Source: an uncultured Pelagibacteraceae bacterium
Lineage (GTDB): Bacteria; Pseudomonadota; Alphaproteobacteria; Pelagibacterales; Pelagibacteraceae
Direction: 5' to 3'
DNA: 64,000 bases
NCBI GenBank assembly: GCA_902594235.1
Contig: CACJLJ010000001.1
Span: 310,001 to 374,000, forward strand
The position numbers were made by a program, and so were the translations under genes. Below are positions 42,789 through 52,094 of the stretch, in pieces. Under the pieces are notes generated by a model. The model worked only from the letters and a program-made list of their open reading frames with translations. It ran no database searches and was not told the DNA's origin. The number at the start of each line of letters is the position of its first letter. The stretch's first letter is position 1.

Positions 42789-42809
42789 ATTTCTAGCGGA
42801 GGTAGAAAT
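42789..42809 (+). promoter_or_regulatory. hairpin ATTTCTA-GCGGAGG-TAGAAAT upstream of coxS, with a mini-ORF ATGGTACAAAATTAA (42808-42822)
   Basis: Perfect 7-bp inverted repeat with a 7-nt loop carrying GGAGG; followed by ATG GTA CAA AAT TAA. Confidence 0.5.
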
Positions 42810-42881
42810 GGTACAAAATTAATAATTGCTTCTCAATATTACATGTGATGTACTTAGAATCTATCAGGAAGGAGACACTTG

Positions 42882-43343
42882 ATGACAAAAGTAACATTAG
42901 AGGTAAATGGTAAAAAGGTCAGTAAAGAGGTTCCAGACCATACACTTTTATCAGTTTTTTTAAGAGATAATTTAAATTTAACAGGTACACATGTTGGATG
43001 TGATACTAGTCAATGCGGGGCATGTGTTGTTCATGTAAATGGTAAATCAATAAAAAGTTGTTCTACATTAGCAGCAGATATTGAAGGATCTAAAGTAACA
43101 ACTATTGAGGGTTTAGCTAAAGATGGAAAACTTCATCCAATGCAAGCAGCATTCAAAAAAACTCATGGGTTACAATGTGGATATTGTACACCAGGCATGG
43201 TTATGAGTGCAGTTGATCTTTTACAGACAAAGAAAAATCCAACTGATCAAGAGATCAGAGAATGGTTAGAAGGTAATATCTGTAGATGCACAGGTTATCA
43301 AAATATAGTGGCAGCAGTAAAAGAAGCTGCAACAAAAATGTAA
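42882..43343 (+). CDS. coxS: xanthine-dehydrogenase-family 2Fe-2S subunit (CoxS)
   Basis: [41 protein letters not shown]. Confidence 0.96.
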   Translation: MTKVTLEVNGKKVSKEVPDHTLLSVFLRDNLNLTGTHVGCDTSQCGACVVHVNGKSIKSCSTLAADIEGSKVTTIEGLAKDGKLHPMQAAFKKTHGLQCGYCTPGMVMSAVDLLQTKKNPTDQEIREWLEGNICRCTGYQNIVAAVKEAATKM

Positions 43344-43368
43344 ATAAAACAAAAGGAGAATAAAAAAA

Positions 43369-45747
43369 ATGGCAAGTTTAGTTGGATCAAGAGTAGAAAG
43401 AAAAGAAGATACAAGATTTTTACAGGGAAAAGGTAGATATACAGCAGATATTAATATTGCAAATCAAACATACGCAGTGTTTGTTAGATCTCCGCATGCG
43501 AGAGCAAAAATTAAAAGTGTAGATACTTCAAAAGCTTTAAAATCATCTGGCGTAGTTGGAGTATTAACTGGTAAAGAAATAGCAGAAGATAAAATTGGTG
43601 GTTTAATTGCTGGTTGGGCAATTAGAAGTGAAGATGGATCTGAAATGAAAGTTCCTGCAAACCCTCCTTTAGCAAAAGATGTTGCTAACTTTGTAGGTGA
43701 ACCAGTTGCTGTTGTTTTTGCAGAAACTTTAGATGAAGCAAAAGAGGGAGCAGAAAAAGTAAAAGTTGATTACAAAGTTTTAAAAGCAGTAGTAGATCCT
43801 GCTGAAGCAATGAAAAGTGATGCTATTCATGACGGTGTAGATAAAAATCTTTGTTACGATTGGTTACTTGGAGATAGAAAAGCAGTTGATGAAGCTTTTG
43901 CTAAAGCTGATAAAATTATTAAGGTTGATTTAATAAATAACAGATTAGTTCCTAATGCAATGGAGCCAAGAGCATGTGTAGTTGATTACAATACAGCCTC
44001 AGAGGAAATCACTTTATATACCACAAGTCAAAATCCTCACTTATCAAGATTAGTAATGTCAGCGTTTGGAGGTGTTGCACCTGAGAATAAATTAAGAGTT
44101 GTCGCTCCAGATGTAGGTGGTGGTTTTGGATCTAAAATTAATGTTTACAATGAAGAAATAGTTTGTAGTTGGGCATCAAAAAAAATTGAAAGACCAATTA
44201 AATGGGTAGCAGAAAGAACAGAGTCTTTTTTAACAGATACTCATGGAAGAGATCATGTTACTCACGCAGAACTTGCTGTAACTAATGATGGTAAGTTTTT
44301 AGGTTTTAAAAATGAAACTATTGCAAACTTAGGAGCTTATGCGAGAGTATTTGGAACAGTTACTCCAACTTATTTATTTGGACCTTGTGCTACAGGAGTT
44401 TACGTAATTCCTGCAGCTTATTCTAATGTAAAAGCTGTTTATACAAATACAGCTCCGGTTGATGCATACAGAGGTGCTGGAAGACCAGAAGCAACTTATA
44501 CAATTGAAAGATTAGTAGAAAAAGCTGCACTGGAACTAGGTATTGATAAAACTGAAATTAGGATGAAAAATTTTCCAACTCAGTTTCCATTCAAACAAAC
44601 ATTAGTTCATACAGTTGACTCTGGGGACTATGTTGCTGGATTAGAAAAAGCAAAACAAATGGCTGACTATAAAGGCTTTGAAGCTAGAAGAAAAAAATCA
44701 GAAGCTAATGGTAAATTAAGAGGAATAGGTGTTTCATCTTATTTTGAAGCATGTGGTATTGCACCATCTGCAGCAGTAATGTCATTAGGCTGTGGAGTAG
44801 GGCTTTGGGAGTCAGCTGAAGTAAGATTTAATCCTACAGGACAGATATCTGTATTTACAGGCGCACACAGTCATGGTCAAAGTCATGATACAACTTTTGC
44901 ACAAATAGCTGCGGATGAGTTGGGTGTACCTATGGAAAATATTGATGTTGTTCATGGTGACACTGATAAAGGAACATTTGGAATGGGTACTTACGGTTCT
45001 AGATCTTTAACCGTTGGTGGTATTGCAATCGTAAATGCTTGTAAAAAAATTGTAGCCAAAGGTAAAAGGGTTGCAGCTAAAATGCTTGAAGTTAATGAAG
45101 ATGAAATTGAATTCAAGGATGGAGAATTTGTTGCACTTAAATCAAACAAGAAAAAAACAATTGGAGAAGTTGCTTTTGCTTGTTATTTACCAGGTCAAAG
45201 AGATGAAATGAAATCACCAATACCAGAAGGTGATGAACCAGGTTTGATTGAATCTTCATTTTTTGATCCTGCTAACTTCTCTTTTCCTGCAGGCTCTCAT
45301 ATATGTGAAGTAGAAATCGATCCTGATACTGGAAATGTAAAAGTTGAAAAATATACTGCAGTTGATGATTTTGGAAGAATAGTAAACCCAATGATCGTTG
45401 AGGGACAAGTTCATGGAGGTATCGCTCAAGGTATCGGACAGGCTTTGCATGAAAATACTCAATATGATGAAACAGGACAGCTAATGACTGCTTCTTATAT
45501 GGATTACACAATGCCAAGAGCTGATAATTTTCCTGAATTTAATTTAGGATTTACTTGTACTCATGCAACATCTAACCCTTTAGGAGTTAAAGGTTGTGGA
45601 GAAGCAGGTGCAATTGCATCACCGCCAACTGTTATGAATGCAGTAATTGATGCATTAGGTGGTCAAGAAATTTCAATGCCAGCAACAGCTGAAAAAGTTT
45701 GGAAAGCTTGTAAAGCAATGAAAAAATCAAACGCTAAAGCAGCATAG
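43369..45747 (+). CDS. coxL: form II CoxL-like molybdopterin (xanthine dehydrogenase family) large subunit
   Basis: RKEDTRFLQGKGRYTADI; APDVGGGFGSK; AYRGAGR (44464-44484) instead of the form I AYXCSFR; C-terminal GCGEAGAIASPP. Confidence 0.95.
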   Translation: MASLVGSRVERKEDTRFLQGKGRYTADINIANQTYAVFVRSPHARAKIKSVDTSKALKSSGVVGVLTGKEIAEDKIGGLIAGWAIRSEDGSEMKVPANPPLAKDVANFVGEPVAVVFAETLDEAKEGAEKVKVDYKVLKAVVDPAEAMKSDAIHDGVDKNLCYDWLLGDRKAVDEAFAKADKIIKVDLINNRLVPNAMEPRACVVDYNTASEEITLYTTSQNPHLSRLVMSAFGGVAPENKLRVVAPDVGGGFGSKINVYNEEIVCSWASKKIERPIKWVAERTESFLTDTHGRDHVTHAELAVTNDGKFLGFKNETIANLGAYARVFGTVTPTYLFGPCATGVYVIPAAYSNVKAVYTNTAPVDAYRGAGRPEATYTIERLVEKAALELGIDKTEIRMKNFPTQFPFKQTLVHTVDSGDYVAGLEKAKQMADYKGFEARRKKSEANGKLRGIGVSSYFEACGIAPSAAVMSLGCGVGLWESAEVRFNPTGQISVFTGAHSHGQSHDTTFAQIAADELGVPMENIDVVHGDTDKGTFGMGTYGSRSLTVGGIAIVNACKKIVAKGKRVAAKMLEVNEDEIEFKDGEFVALKSNKKKTIGEVAFACYLPGQRDEMKSPIPEGDEPGLIESSFFDPANFSFPAGSHICEVEIDPDTGNVKVEKYTAVDDFGRIVNPMIVEGQVHGGIAQGIGQALHENTQYDETGQLMTASYMDYTMPRADNFPEFNLGFTCTHATSNPLGVKGCGEAGAIASPPTVMNAVIDALGGQEISMPATAEKVWKACKAMKKSNAKAA

Positions 45748-45756
45748 GAGGAAAAT

Positions 45757-46542
45757 ATGAAATCATTTAATTATCATGCACCAAAAGATGTTAAAGATGC
45801 TTCAAAGTTAGCCTCTTCTAATTCAGCTTTCTTAGCAGGAGGAATGACAACTATTCCTTCAATGAAATTAGGATTAGCTAGTTACAAAGATGTAATTGAT
45901 ATCAAAAATATAAAAAAATTATCTGGTATCAAAGTGAGTGGAAAATCTGTAACAATAGGTGCAACTACAAAACATGCGGAGGTTGCAGCATCTAAAGATG
46001 TTAAAAAAGCTATTCCAGCTTTAGCAAAATTAGCTGGTAATATTGGTGATGCCCAAGTAAGAAATAGAGGAACTATTGGTGGATCAATTTCAAACAACGA
46101 TCCTTCAGCTTGTTACCCTTCTGCCTGCATGGCCCTTAATGCAGTGATCCATACTAATAAAAGAAAAATAGATGCAGATAAATTTTTTACTGGAATGTTT
46201 GAAACTGCATTGAAAAGTGGAGAACTTGTAGAAGCAGTAGAGTTTGAAATTCCAGAAAAAGCAGATTATCAAAAACATCCAAACCCAGCTTCAAGATATG
46301 CAATCATTGGCGTGTTTGTTGCTAAACACAAAAAAGATGTAAATGTTGCTGTAACAGGTGCAAAATCTTGTGTTTATATTGATCAAGATTTATCTAAAAA
46401 ATTGAGCTCAAATTTTTCAGTGTCAGCAATTGAAGGTATGGAAGTTAAATCTTCTGGAATGAATTCTGACATGCATGCATCTGCTGAATACAGAGCTAAT
46501 CTTGTGTCTTTGTACGCTAAAAAAGCTGTTGAAGCTTGTTAG
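45757..46542 (+). CDS. coxM: FAD-binding medium subunit (CoxM-like)
   Basis: FLAGGMTTIPSMKLGLA, GNIGDAQVRNRGTIGGSISNNDPSACYP. Confidence 0.95.
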   Translation: MKSFNYHAPKDVKDASKLASSNSAFLAGGMTTIPSMKLGLASYKDVIDIKNIKKLSGIKVSGKSVTIGATTKHAEVAASKDVKKAIPALAKLAGNIGDAQVRNRGTIGGSISNNDPSACYPSACMALNAVIHTNKRKIDADKFFTGMFETALKSGELVEAVEFEIPEKADYQKHPNPASRYAIIGVFVAKHKKDVNVAVTGAKSCVYIDQDLSKKLSSNFSVSAIEGMEVKSSGMNSDMHASAEYRANLVSLYAKKAVEAC

Positions 46543-46563
46543 TTAAGATTTATATTTTATCAA

Positions 46564-46893
46564 ATGAAAAACTCATTTGATGAAAAAATTTTAGAAGAAG
46601 CTCACGATTGGGTAAAAGCTAATCAAAAAGTTGTCTTAGCGACAGTAATCCAAACTTGGGGATCCTCTCCAAGACAAGTTGGGAGCAGAATGATTGTCAA
46701 TGAAAAAGGAGATTTTTCAGGATCTGTTTCAGGTGGATGTGTTGAGTCAGCAGTAGTCAGAGAGTGTATTGGTTTAATTAAAGATAATAAGCCTTGTAAA
46801 AAAATTGAATTTAAAGTTTCAAATGAAAGTGCTTGGGAAGTAGGACTTGCTTGTGGTGGTGAAATAGCTGTCTATTTAGAACAAGTTAACTAA
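46564..46893 (+). CDS. XdhC/CoxI family, N-terminal domain protein
   Basis: VVLATVIQTWGSSPRQVGSRMIVNEKGDFSGSVSGGCVESAVV. Confidence 0.93.
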   Translation: MKNSFDEKILEEAHDWVKANQKVVLATVIQTWGSSPRQVGSRMIVNEKGDFSGSVSGGCVESAVVRECIGLIKDNKPCKKIEFKVSNESAWEVGLACGGEIAVYLEQVN

Positions 46894-47576
46894 TGAAGTT
46901 ACAAACATTAAAATCAATTATTGAAAAAAAGAAAAATAAATCTGAATTTGCAATAATTACAAATCTTACAACAGGGGAGAGTGAGATTTTTGAGAAAAAT
47001 AAACAATTAAGTAAAGAAATGGAGACTTACTCAAGTCAAATAGAAGAATTCTTTAAATCAAAAAAAAACGGAGTTATAGAAAACACAGAAATATTTGTGG
47101 AAACATATGTATTACCAATAAAAGTTATTGTAGTAGGAGCAGTTCATATAGCTCAATATTTAGTAGACTTTGCAAAGAGTTTAAATTTTGAAATTTCTAT
47201 AATTGATCCAAGAGGATATTTTGCATCAGAACAAAGATTTCCTGATATGAAAATAATCAATAAGTGGCCAGATGAAGCTTTTAAAGAAATTGAAACTAAC
47301 GAGAATACTGCATTAGTTGCTTTAACACATGATCCAAAAATAGATGATCCAGCATTACAACATGCGATAAAGAAGAAATTTTATTATATAGGAGCACTTG
47401 GAAGTAAAAAAACTCACGAAAACAGGTGTCAAAGATTAAAAGAAGCTGGATTTAGTGATGAGCAAATTAATTCAATTCATGGACCTATTGGAATTAAATT
47501 AGGTGGTAGATCAGCACCAGAAATAGCTTTATCAATTATTGCTCAATTAGTTTCCGAGACTTATAATAGAAAATGA
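46893..47576 (+). CDS. XdhC/CoxI family, C-terminal Rossmann domain protein
   Basis: VVGAVHIAQYLVDFAKSLNFEISIIDPRGYFASEQRFP; GALGSKKTHENRCQRLKEAGF; HGPIGIKLGGRSAPEIALSI. Confidence 0.93.
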   Translation: MKLQTLKSIIEKKKNKSEFAIITNLTTGESEIFEKNKQLSKEMETYSSQIEEFFKSKKNGVIENTEIFVETYVLPIKVIVVGAVHIAQYLVDFAKSLNFEISIIDPRGYFASEQRFPDMKIINKWPDEAFKEIETNENTALVALTHDPKIDDPALQHAIKKKFYYIGALGSKKTHENRCQRLKEAGFSDEQINSIHGPIGIKLGGRSAPEIALSIIAQLVSETYNRK

Positions 47577-48148
47577 TTAAAGCAATTTTTCTTGCAGCTG
47601 GTCAATCTAAAAGACTTAAATCTGAAAATAAACTCACTAAATTATATAAAAAAACTCCATTAATAAATCATTCATTAAAAGCATTACAAAAAAGTAAAGT
47701 AAACAAAGTTATCATTGTGCTTGGTCACGAGCATAAAAAAGTTAAAAAAATAATTAAAAAAAATAAAAAGAATATTTTTATTTATAATAAAAATTTTAGA
47801 AAAGGAATGGCCTCATCTATAAAAGTGGGTTTAAGAAAAATAACAAGAAATGATAAGGGATTTATAATTGTTCAGTCAGATATGCCATTTATTAAAACAG
47901 TAGATATTAACAAAATTTTTAATTCAATTAAGTTAAAAAAGTTTTTAGTTTATGTTTTAAAGTTTAAAAATAAAATAGGTAATCCAATAGGTTTTGATAT
48001 TTCTTTAATCAAAAAATTTAAAAATATTAAAGGTGAATTCGGTGCAAAATTTATGGTTAAAAGACTAAAAAATAAAACTAAGTTTATTAGGACAAGTACT
48101 GCAAAATCTTTTAAAGATTTTGATAAAGCTTCAGATTTTAGAGCCTGA
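47573..48148 (+). CDS. MocA/MobA-like nucleotidyltransferase (probable Mo-cofactor cytidylyltransferase)
   Basis: IFLAAGQSKRLKSENKLTKLYKKTPLINH; FIIVQSDMPFI; directly follows the xdhC pair. Confidence 0.85.
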   Translation: MIKAIFLAAGQSKRLKSENKLTKLYKKTPLINHSLKALQKSKVNKVIIVLGHEHKKVKKIIKKNKKNIFIYNKNFRKGMASSIKVGLRKITRNDKGFIIVQSDMPFIKTVDINKIFNSIKLKKFLVYVLKFKNKIGNPIGFDISLIKKFKNIKGEFGAKFMVKRLKNKTKFIRTSTAKSFKDFDKASDFRA

Positions 48149-48712
48149 TTTATTGAAATTAATTCTGAAAAGTAAAAGAATAATTAAAATTATTAAAAAA
48201 ATAAGTGGTTTAAAGAATATAGTTTTGGATAACCAAATGAAATGTAATACTCCAAAAATTGCGATTACATAAACTAATCTATGAAGTTTTTTCCAATTTT
48301 GTTTTAAAAGTCTTGCCATTTTATCTGATGAAGTGATTGCTAAAGGAATTAACAAAAGCCAAGCAGAGAACCCAATAAACACAAATTTCTTTTTTAAAAC
48401 ATCATCTATCAAAGGTTCAAAATCAAATCTATAATCGAGCCCTACATAACTAAGCATATGCATAGAAGCATAAAAAAAAGCAAATAATCCGAGCATTCTT
48501 CTAAATTTAATCCACTCCAATGATTTTGTAATTTTTTTAAGCGGTGTCATTGAAAGAGTTAAAAAAATAAAGATTAAAGTCCATTCTCCAAAATGATTTA
48601 TTATTCTATCAACTGGCTCAGGACCTAATTTATTATAAAATATTTGATAACCGATTATGATCAGTGGCCAAAGTGATAATAAAAAAACAGCAGGCTTGAA
48701 ATAGTTTCTCAA
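48131..48712 (-). CDS. msrQ: MsrQ/YedZ heme-binding membrane subunit
   Basis: GEWTLIFIFLTLSMTPLKKITKSLEWIKFRRMLGLFAFFYASMHMLSYVGLD; WKKLHRLVYVIAIFGVLHFIW. Confidence 0.93.
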   Translation of the reverse strand: MRNYFKPAVFLLSLWPLIIIGYQIFYNKLGPEPVDRIINHFGEWTLIFIFLTLSMTPLKKITKSLEWIKFRRMLGLFAFFYASMHMLSYVGLDYRFDFEPLIDDVLKKKFVFIGFSAWLLLIPLAITSSDKMARLLKQNWKKLHRLVYVIAIFGVLHFIWLSKTIFFKPLIFLIILIILLLFRINFNKSGSKI

Positions 48713-48718
48713 TTTCTT

Positions 48719-49624
48719 TTAGTAATTTTTTTTTAAATCCATACCACTATAAAGATGAGCCACTTCATCTCCATAACCATTAAACATTAAAGTTTTTATT
48801 CTTGGAGCTAAAATACTTTCTCCTATCACTCTTTCAGTTTTTTGTGACCATCTTGGATGATCAACTTCAGGATTTACATTTGAGTAAAAACCATACTCTC
48901 TTGGTGAAGCATTTTTCCAAGCAGTATTAGGCATATTTTTTGTTAGTTTGATTTTGACAATTGATTTTGCACTTTTAAAACCATATTTCCAAGGTATAAA
49001 AATTCTTAAAGGGGCTCCATTCTGATTTGGTAAGGCTTTTCCATATAGACCTGTTACAACAGTGGTTAGAGGATGCATTGCTTCATCTAATCTCAAACCC
49101 TCAATATACGGCCAGTTTAAAACAGGATATCTTTGACCAACCATTTCTTCAGGATTATAAACTGTTTCAAATTCAACAAACTTTGCTGTTGGTTTAATCT
49201 TAACTTTATTAAGTAATTCACTTAATGAAAAACCTAACCATGGTATAACCATTGACCAACCTTCAACGCATCTAAGTTTTAAAATTCTTTCTTCAGATTT
49301 AATTGCTAAAACTTCTTCAATAGAAAGCTCTAGAGATTTTTCAACTTCACCTTCAATTTTAACATTCCAAGGTCTTGTGGTAAAATTTTTTGCTCTTCTA
49401 TGAGGATCACTTTTACTAGTACCGAATTCATAAAAGTTATTATAAGTCGTTATGTCCTCATAACTAGTTGGTTCATTCAGATTACTGGCTTTAGCATTAA
49501 TTAATGGAACTGAGCTTAAAGTGAGTGCACTCAATCCATAACCCATAGATTTTATAAAAGATCTCCTTTTATGATAAATTTTTTCAGGAGTGATTTCTGA
49601 ATTCTTAAATTTTTTCATTTGCAA
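48719..49624 (-). CDS. msrP: MsrP/YedY molybdopterin catalytic subunit
   Basis: Tat-like KRRSFIKSM; LRCVEGWSMVIPWLGF; NQNGAPLRIFIPWKYGFKSAKSI. Start is ambiguous between 49624 and ATG 49618. Confidence 0.95.
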   Translation of the reverse strand: MQMKKFKNSEITPEKIYHKRRSFIKSMGYGLSALTLSSVPLINAKASNLNEPTSYEDITTYNNFYEFGTSKSDPHRRAKNFTTRPWNVKIEGEVEKSLELSIEEVLAIKSEERILKLRCVEGWSMVIPWLGFSLSELLNKVKIKPTAKFVEFETVYNPEEMVGQRYPVLNWPYIEGLRLDEAMHPLTTVVTGLYGKALPNQNGAPLRIFIPWKYGFKSAKSIVKIKLTKNMPNTAWKNASPREYGFYSNVNPEVDHPRWSQKTERVIGESILAPRIKTLMFNGYGDEVAHLYSGMDLKKNY

Positions 49625-50057
49625 TAGGATTACCCTTTAACCATTCGCTTTCTTCATTTTCATAATGCTCTTTTTTCCAAATTGGAGATCTTTTTTTTAT
49701 TTCTTCAATTATATATCTTGAAAGTACATAAGCTTGATCACGGTGTTTGCAAGCGACTGCGATAATTATACTTATCTCACCTAATTTTAAATGTCCTTTG
49801 GCATGTTCAATAAAAACTGCTTTATCTTTGATATTTAGTTTTTGATCTGCTTCATTGTAAATTTCTTCAAAACTTTTGATTACCATTTCGTCATGACTAT
49901 CATAAGTAATTCCAGTCACTGTTTTATTATCGTTGACATTTCTTACAGTGCCTAAAAAATAGATTGATGCTCCAAACTTAGAGTCTTTAATAAATTTTTC
50001 AGCGTTTGAAGTAAGTATTTTCTCTTTTTTGGTATCTACTATTTTTGTATGAAGCAT
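49605..50057 (-). CDS. moaE: molybdopterin synthase large subunit
   Basis: GASIYFLGTVRNVNDNKTVTGITYDSHDEM; AKGHLKLGEISIIIAVACKHRDQAY; PIWKKEHYEN. Confidence 0.96.
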   Translation of the reverse strand: MLHTKIVDTKKEKILTSNAEKFIKDSKFGASIYFLGTVRNVNDNKTVTGITYDSHDEMVIKSFEEIYNEADQKLNIKDKAVFIEHAKGHLKLGEISIIIAVACKHRDQAYVLSRYIIEEIKKRSPIWKKEHYENEESEWLKGNPIANEKI

Positions 50058-50326
50058 TAACCTCCTCCGATAGGGGGAATAATACCAATCTTTTGATCTT
50101 TTGTGATTTTATAATTGTCGCTAATTATTTCATTATTTTCTGAACAAAATGCTGAGGATTTAACAACTTTGATAAAGTTTTCATTACCTTGAAAATTTTT
50201 ATTTATATATCTAATGATTTCATTTCGTAAATCATCTATTGAGGCTTTATTTTGGATCTCAATTTCCAAGTGATCTTTATCACTTAAATCTCGACTTGCT
50301 CCAAACAATTCTAATTTAATTTTCAA
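50057..50326 (-). CDS. moaD: molybdopterin synthase sulfur carrier subunit
   Basis: 89 aa, ends IGIIPPIGGG*; adjacent to moaE. Confidence 0.94.
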   Translation of the reverse strand: MKIKLELFGASRDLSDKDHLEIEIQNKASIDDLRNEIIRYINKNFQGNENFIKVVKSSAFCSENNEIISDNYKITKDQKIGIIPPIGGG

Positions 50327-51621
50327 TTTATTTGTTTACCTTTTTTAAATGGATCTAGTAGTAGTTTTTTGTGATTATATTTATATTGTTTATTATTATA
50401 ATGGAGTGAATTAACAACAAGTATTCTTGAATTTTCCATATCAATTAAAATAGCATTTCCACCATAACCACCCATCCCAAAGATAATCTTATCTTTCAAT
50501 CCTGGATAATCCATATGGAATTGACCTCCATAAGATTTGGTACGATTATAAAAAGGCTCTTCTTGTTGTTTGCTACCTTTTGGTATTCTCCTTTTGTAAA
50601 TTTCTTTTAAATATTTTCCAACACAAGTATCATTCTGATAATCATCCATTATAGCTTTAGCTATTCTAAGATAATCAAATCTTGTTGCCATTATGTTAGG
50701 ATGTCCATTTCCAAATTGTTCTTTATAACTAGTATAGCCATAACGAATGCTATTTTTGATCTTTATTTTATCGTTGAAAACTTTGCTATAAAATTTGTCA
50801 TAATCTTCACCGATTTTAAATTTCATATAGTTTAAAATTAACTGAGTGACAAATCCATTGTAATTATATCTTTCCTTAGATTTTTTTGTATTTTTCTTGT
50901 TAAAGTGAAAGCGCATGGTTGTTGCAATATCTTCATCTTCATATGCGCCTAATTTACTTGTACCATCATCAAATTCATCGATATATTTTTGATCACCAGT
51001 ATTCATATTTAAAAAATTAATTAATTTTTGATCATGATAAAGAGAATCTTTTATTATAGGCCAGTCATTTACTCTTGCATCAACACCATCAATATAACCT
51101 TCACATATTGCGTGACCTACTAAATAAGAAGTTACTGACTTACCCATTGACATTGAATAAAATTTTGTTTCATTATTCAAAAACTCTCCCAATTTTTCTT
51201 TAGGAGAAAGTTCGTCAATCAATACTTCTCCATCTTGATAATATAAATAACTAAGGATACCTTTGGTCTTCATTTGTTTTTTTAAAAATTTATCTTCAAT
51301 TAAATTGAATTTAAAATCGTAGGAATTATTAGTAGGTTTAAACTCTTTTAAATGCTGACTTCTATCTCTATATGAGTATTTCCATAAATAATAAATTAGA
51401 GTGTCTCTATTTGGGTTTGAATGATATGCAATATTTGTACCTGATAATGCTTTATTTTTTATTTTGATATTTAGATTGTTGGATCCTTGCTCAGTTAAAT
51501 ATTGATTATATCCGTTTTCAGAAAGCCATTTATTAAATTTAATTTGATTAGACCACTCAGCAGCAAATAGGTTGCTTGAAGCTAACAAACTGAAAGTTAA
51601 AATTAGAAATATTTTTTTCAT
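50323..51621 (-). CDS. serine hydrolase of the beta-lactamase/penicillin-binding fold, secreted
   Basis: Signal peptide; SMGK (SxxK) in YSMSMGKSVTSYLVGHAI; YNYNG; C-terminal GMGGYGGNAILIDMENSRILVVNSLH. Confidence 0.85.
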   Translation of the reverse strand: MKKIFLILTFSLLASSNLFAAEWSNQIKFNKWLSENGYNQYLTEQGSNNLNIKIKNKALSGTNIAYHSNPNRDTLIYYLWKYSYRDRSQHLKEFKPTNNSYDFKFNLIEDKFLKKQMKTKGILSYLYYQDGEVLIDELSPKEKLGEFLNNETKFYSMSMGKSVTSYLVGHAICEGYIDGVDARVNDWPIIKDSLYHDQKLINFLNMNTGDQKYIDEFDDGTSKLGAYEDEDIATTMRFHFNKKNTKKSKERYNYNGFVTQLILNYMKFKIGEDYDKFYSKVFNDKIKIKNSIRYGYTSYKEQFGNGHPNIMATRFDYLRIAKAIMDDYQNDTCVGKYLKEIYKRRIPKGSKQQEEPFYNRTKSYGGQFHMDYPGLKDKIIFGMGGYGGNAILIDMENSRILVVNSLHYNNKQYKYNHKKLLLDPFKKGKQIN

Positions 51622-52088
51622 TTTTTAAGCTTAGGTGAAAATTTTAGATTTTCATATTTAAATTTAGATTTATTTTTATTAATAAAATCATCCATTAACT
51701 TGATTTTTTCTTCTTCAAATTCTGCAACTTTTCTTTCATTAAGATCTACATATAAAGCTAGAATTTCAATAGTTGAAGCTAGAAATTTTTTCTCTTTATG
51801 TATCATTTCCATTTTATATTGAAGTCTCTTTTTATCGTGATCAAAATAAATACAATTGATATCAACTTCATCATTTAACTGAAGTTCTTGATTATAAGTA
51901 ATATGAGACTCCACAATCATAGTACTTTTCTTAGTTGTTTTTGCAGACTCTTCTCCCATTTTGAAAATATTATTTAAAGTATCTGCACCATACTTATCAA
52001 AAATTAAAAGATAATATGAAACATTCATATGATCATTGTAATCAATCCAATCTTTAATTACTTTTTGAGAACTTAAATAAACGGACAT
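51618..52088 (-). CDS. hotdog-fold thioesterase family protein
   Basis: VIKDWIDYNDHMNVSYYLLIFDKYGADTL; MIVESHITYNQELQLNDEVDINCIYFDHDKKRLQYKMEMIHKEKKFLASTIEILALYVDLNERK. Confidence 0.88.
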   Translation of the reverse strand: MSVYLSSQKVIKDWIDYNDHMNVSYYLLIFDKYGADTLNNIFKMGEESAKTTKKSTMIVESHITYNQELQLNDEVDINCIYFDHDKKRLQYKMEMIHKEKKFLASTIEILALYVDLNERKVAEFEEEKIKLMDDFINKNKSKFKYENLKFSPKLKK

Positions 52089-52094
52089 TAAATA

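Noticed and set aside
43369-46542. Annotation of coxSLM as carbon monoxide dehydrogenase
   Set aside because: The AYRGAGR loop is form II; CO oxidation cannot be inferred.
46564-47576. Split xdhC as a frameshifted pseudogene
   Set aside because: Both halves are complete domains with their own start and a coupled TAATG junction; the split form is known.
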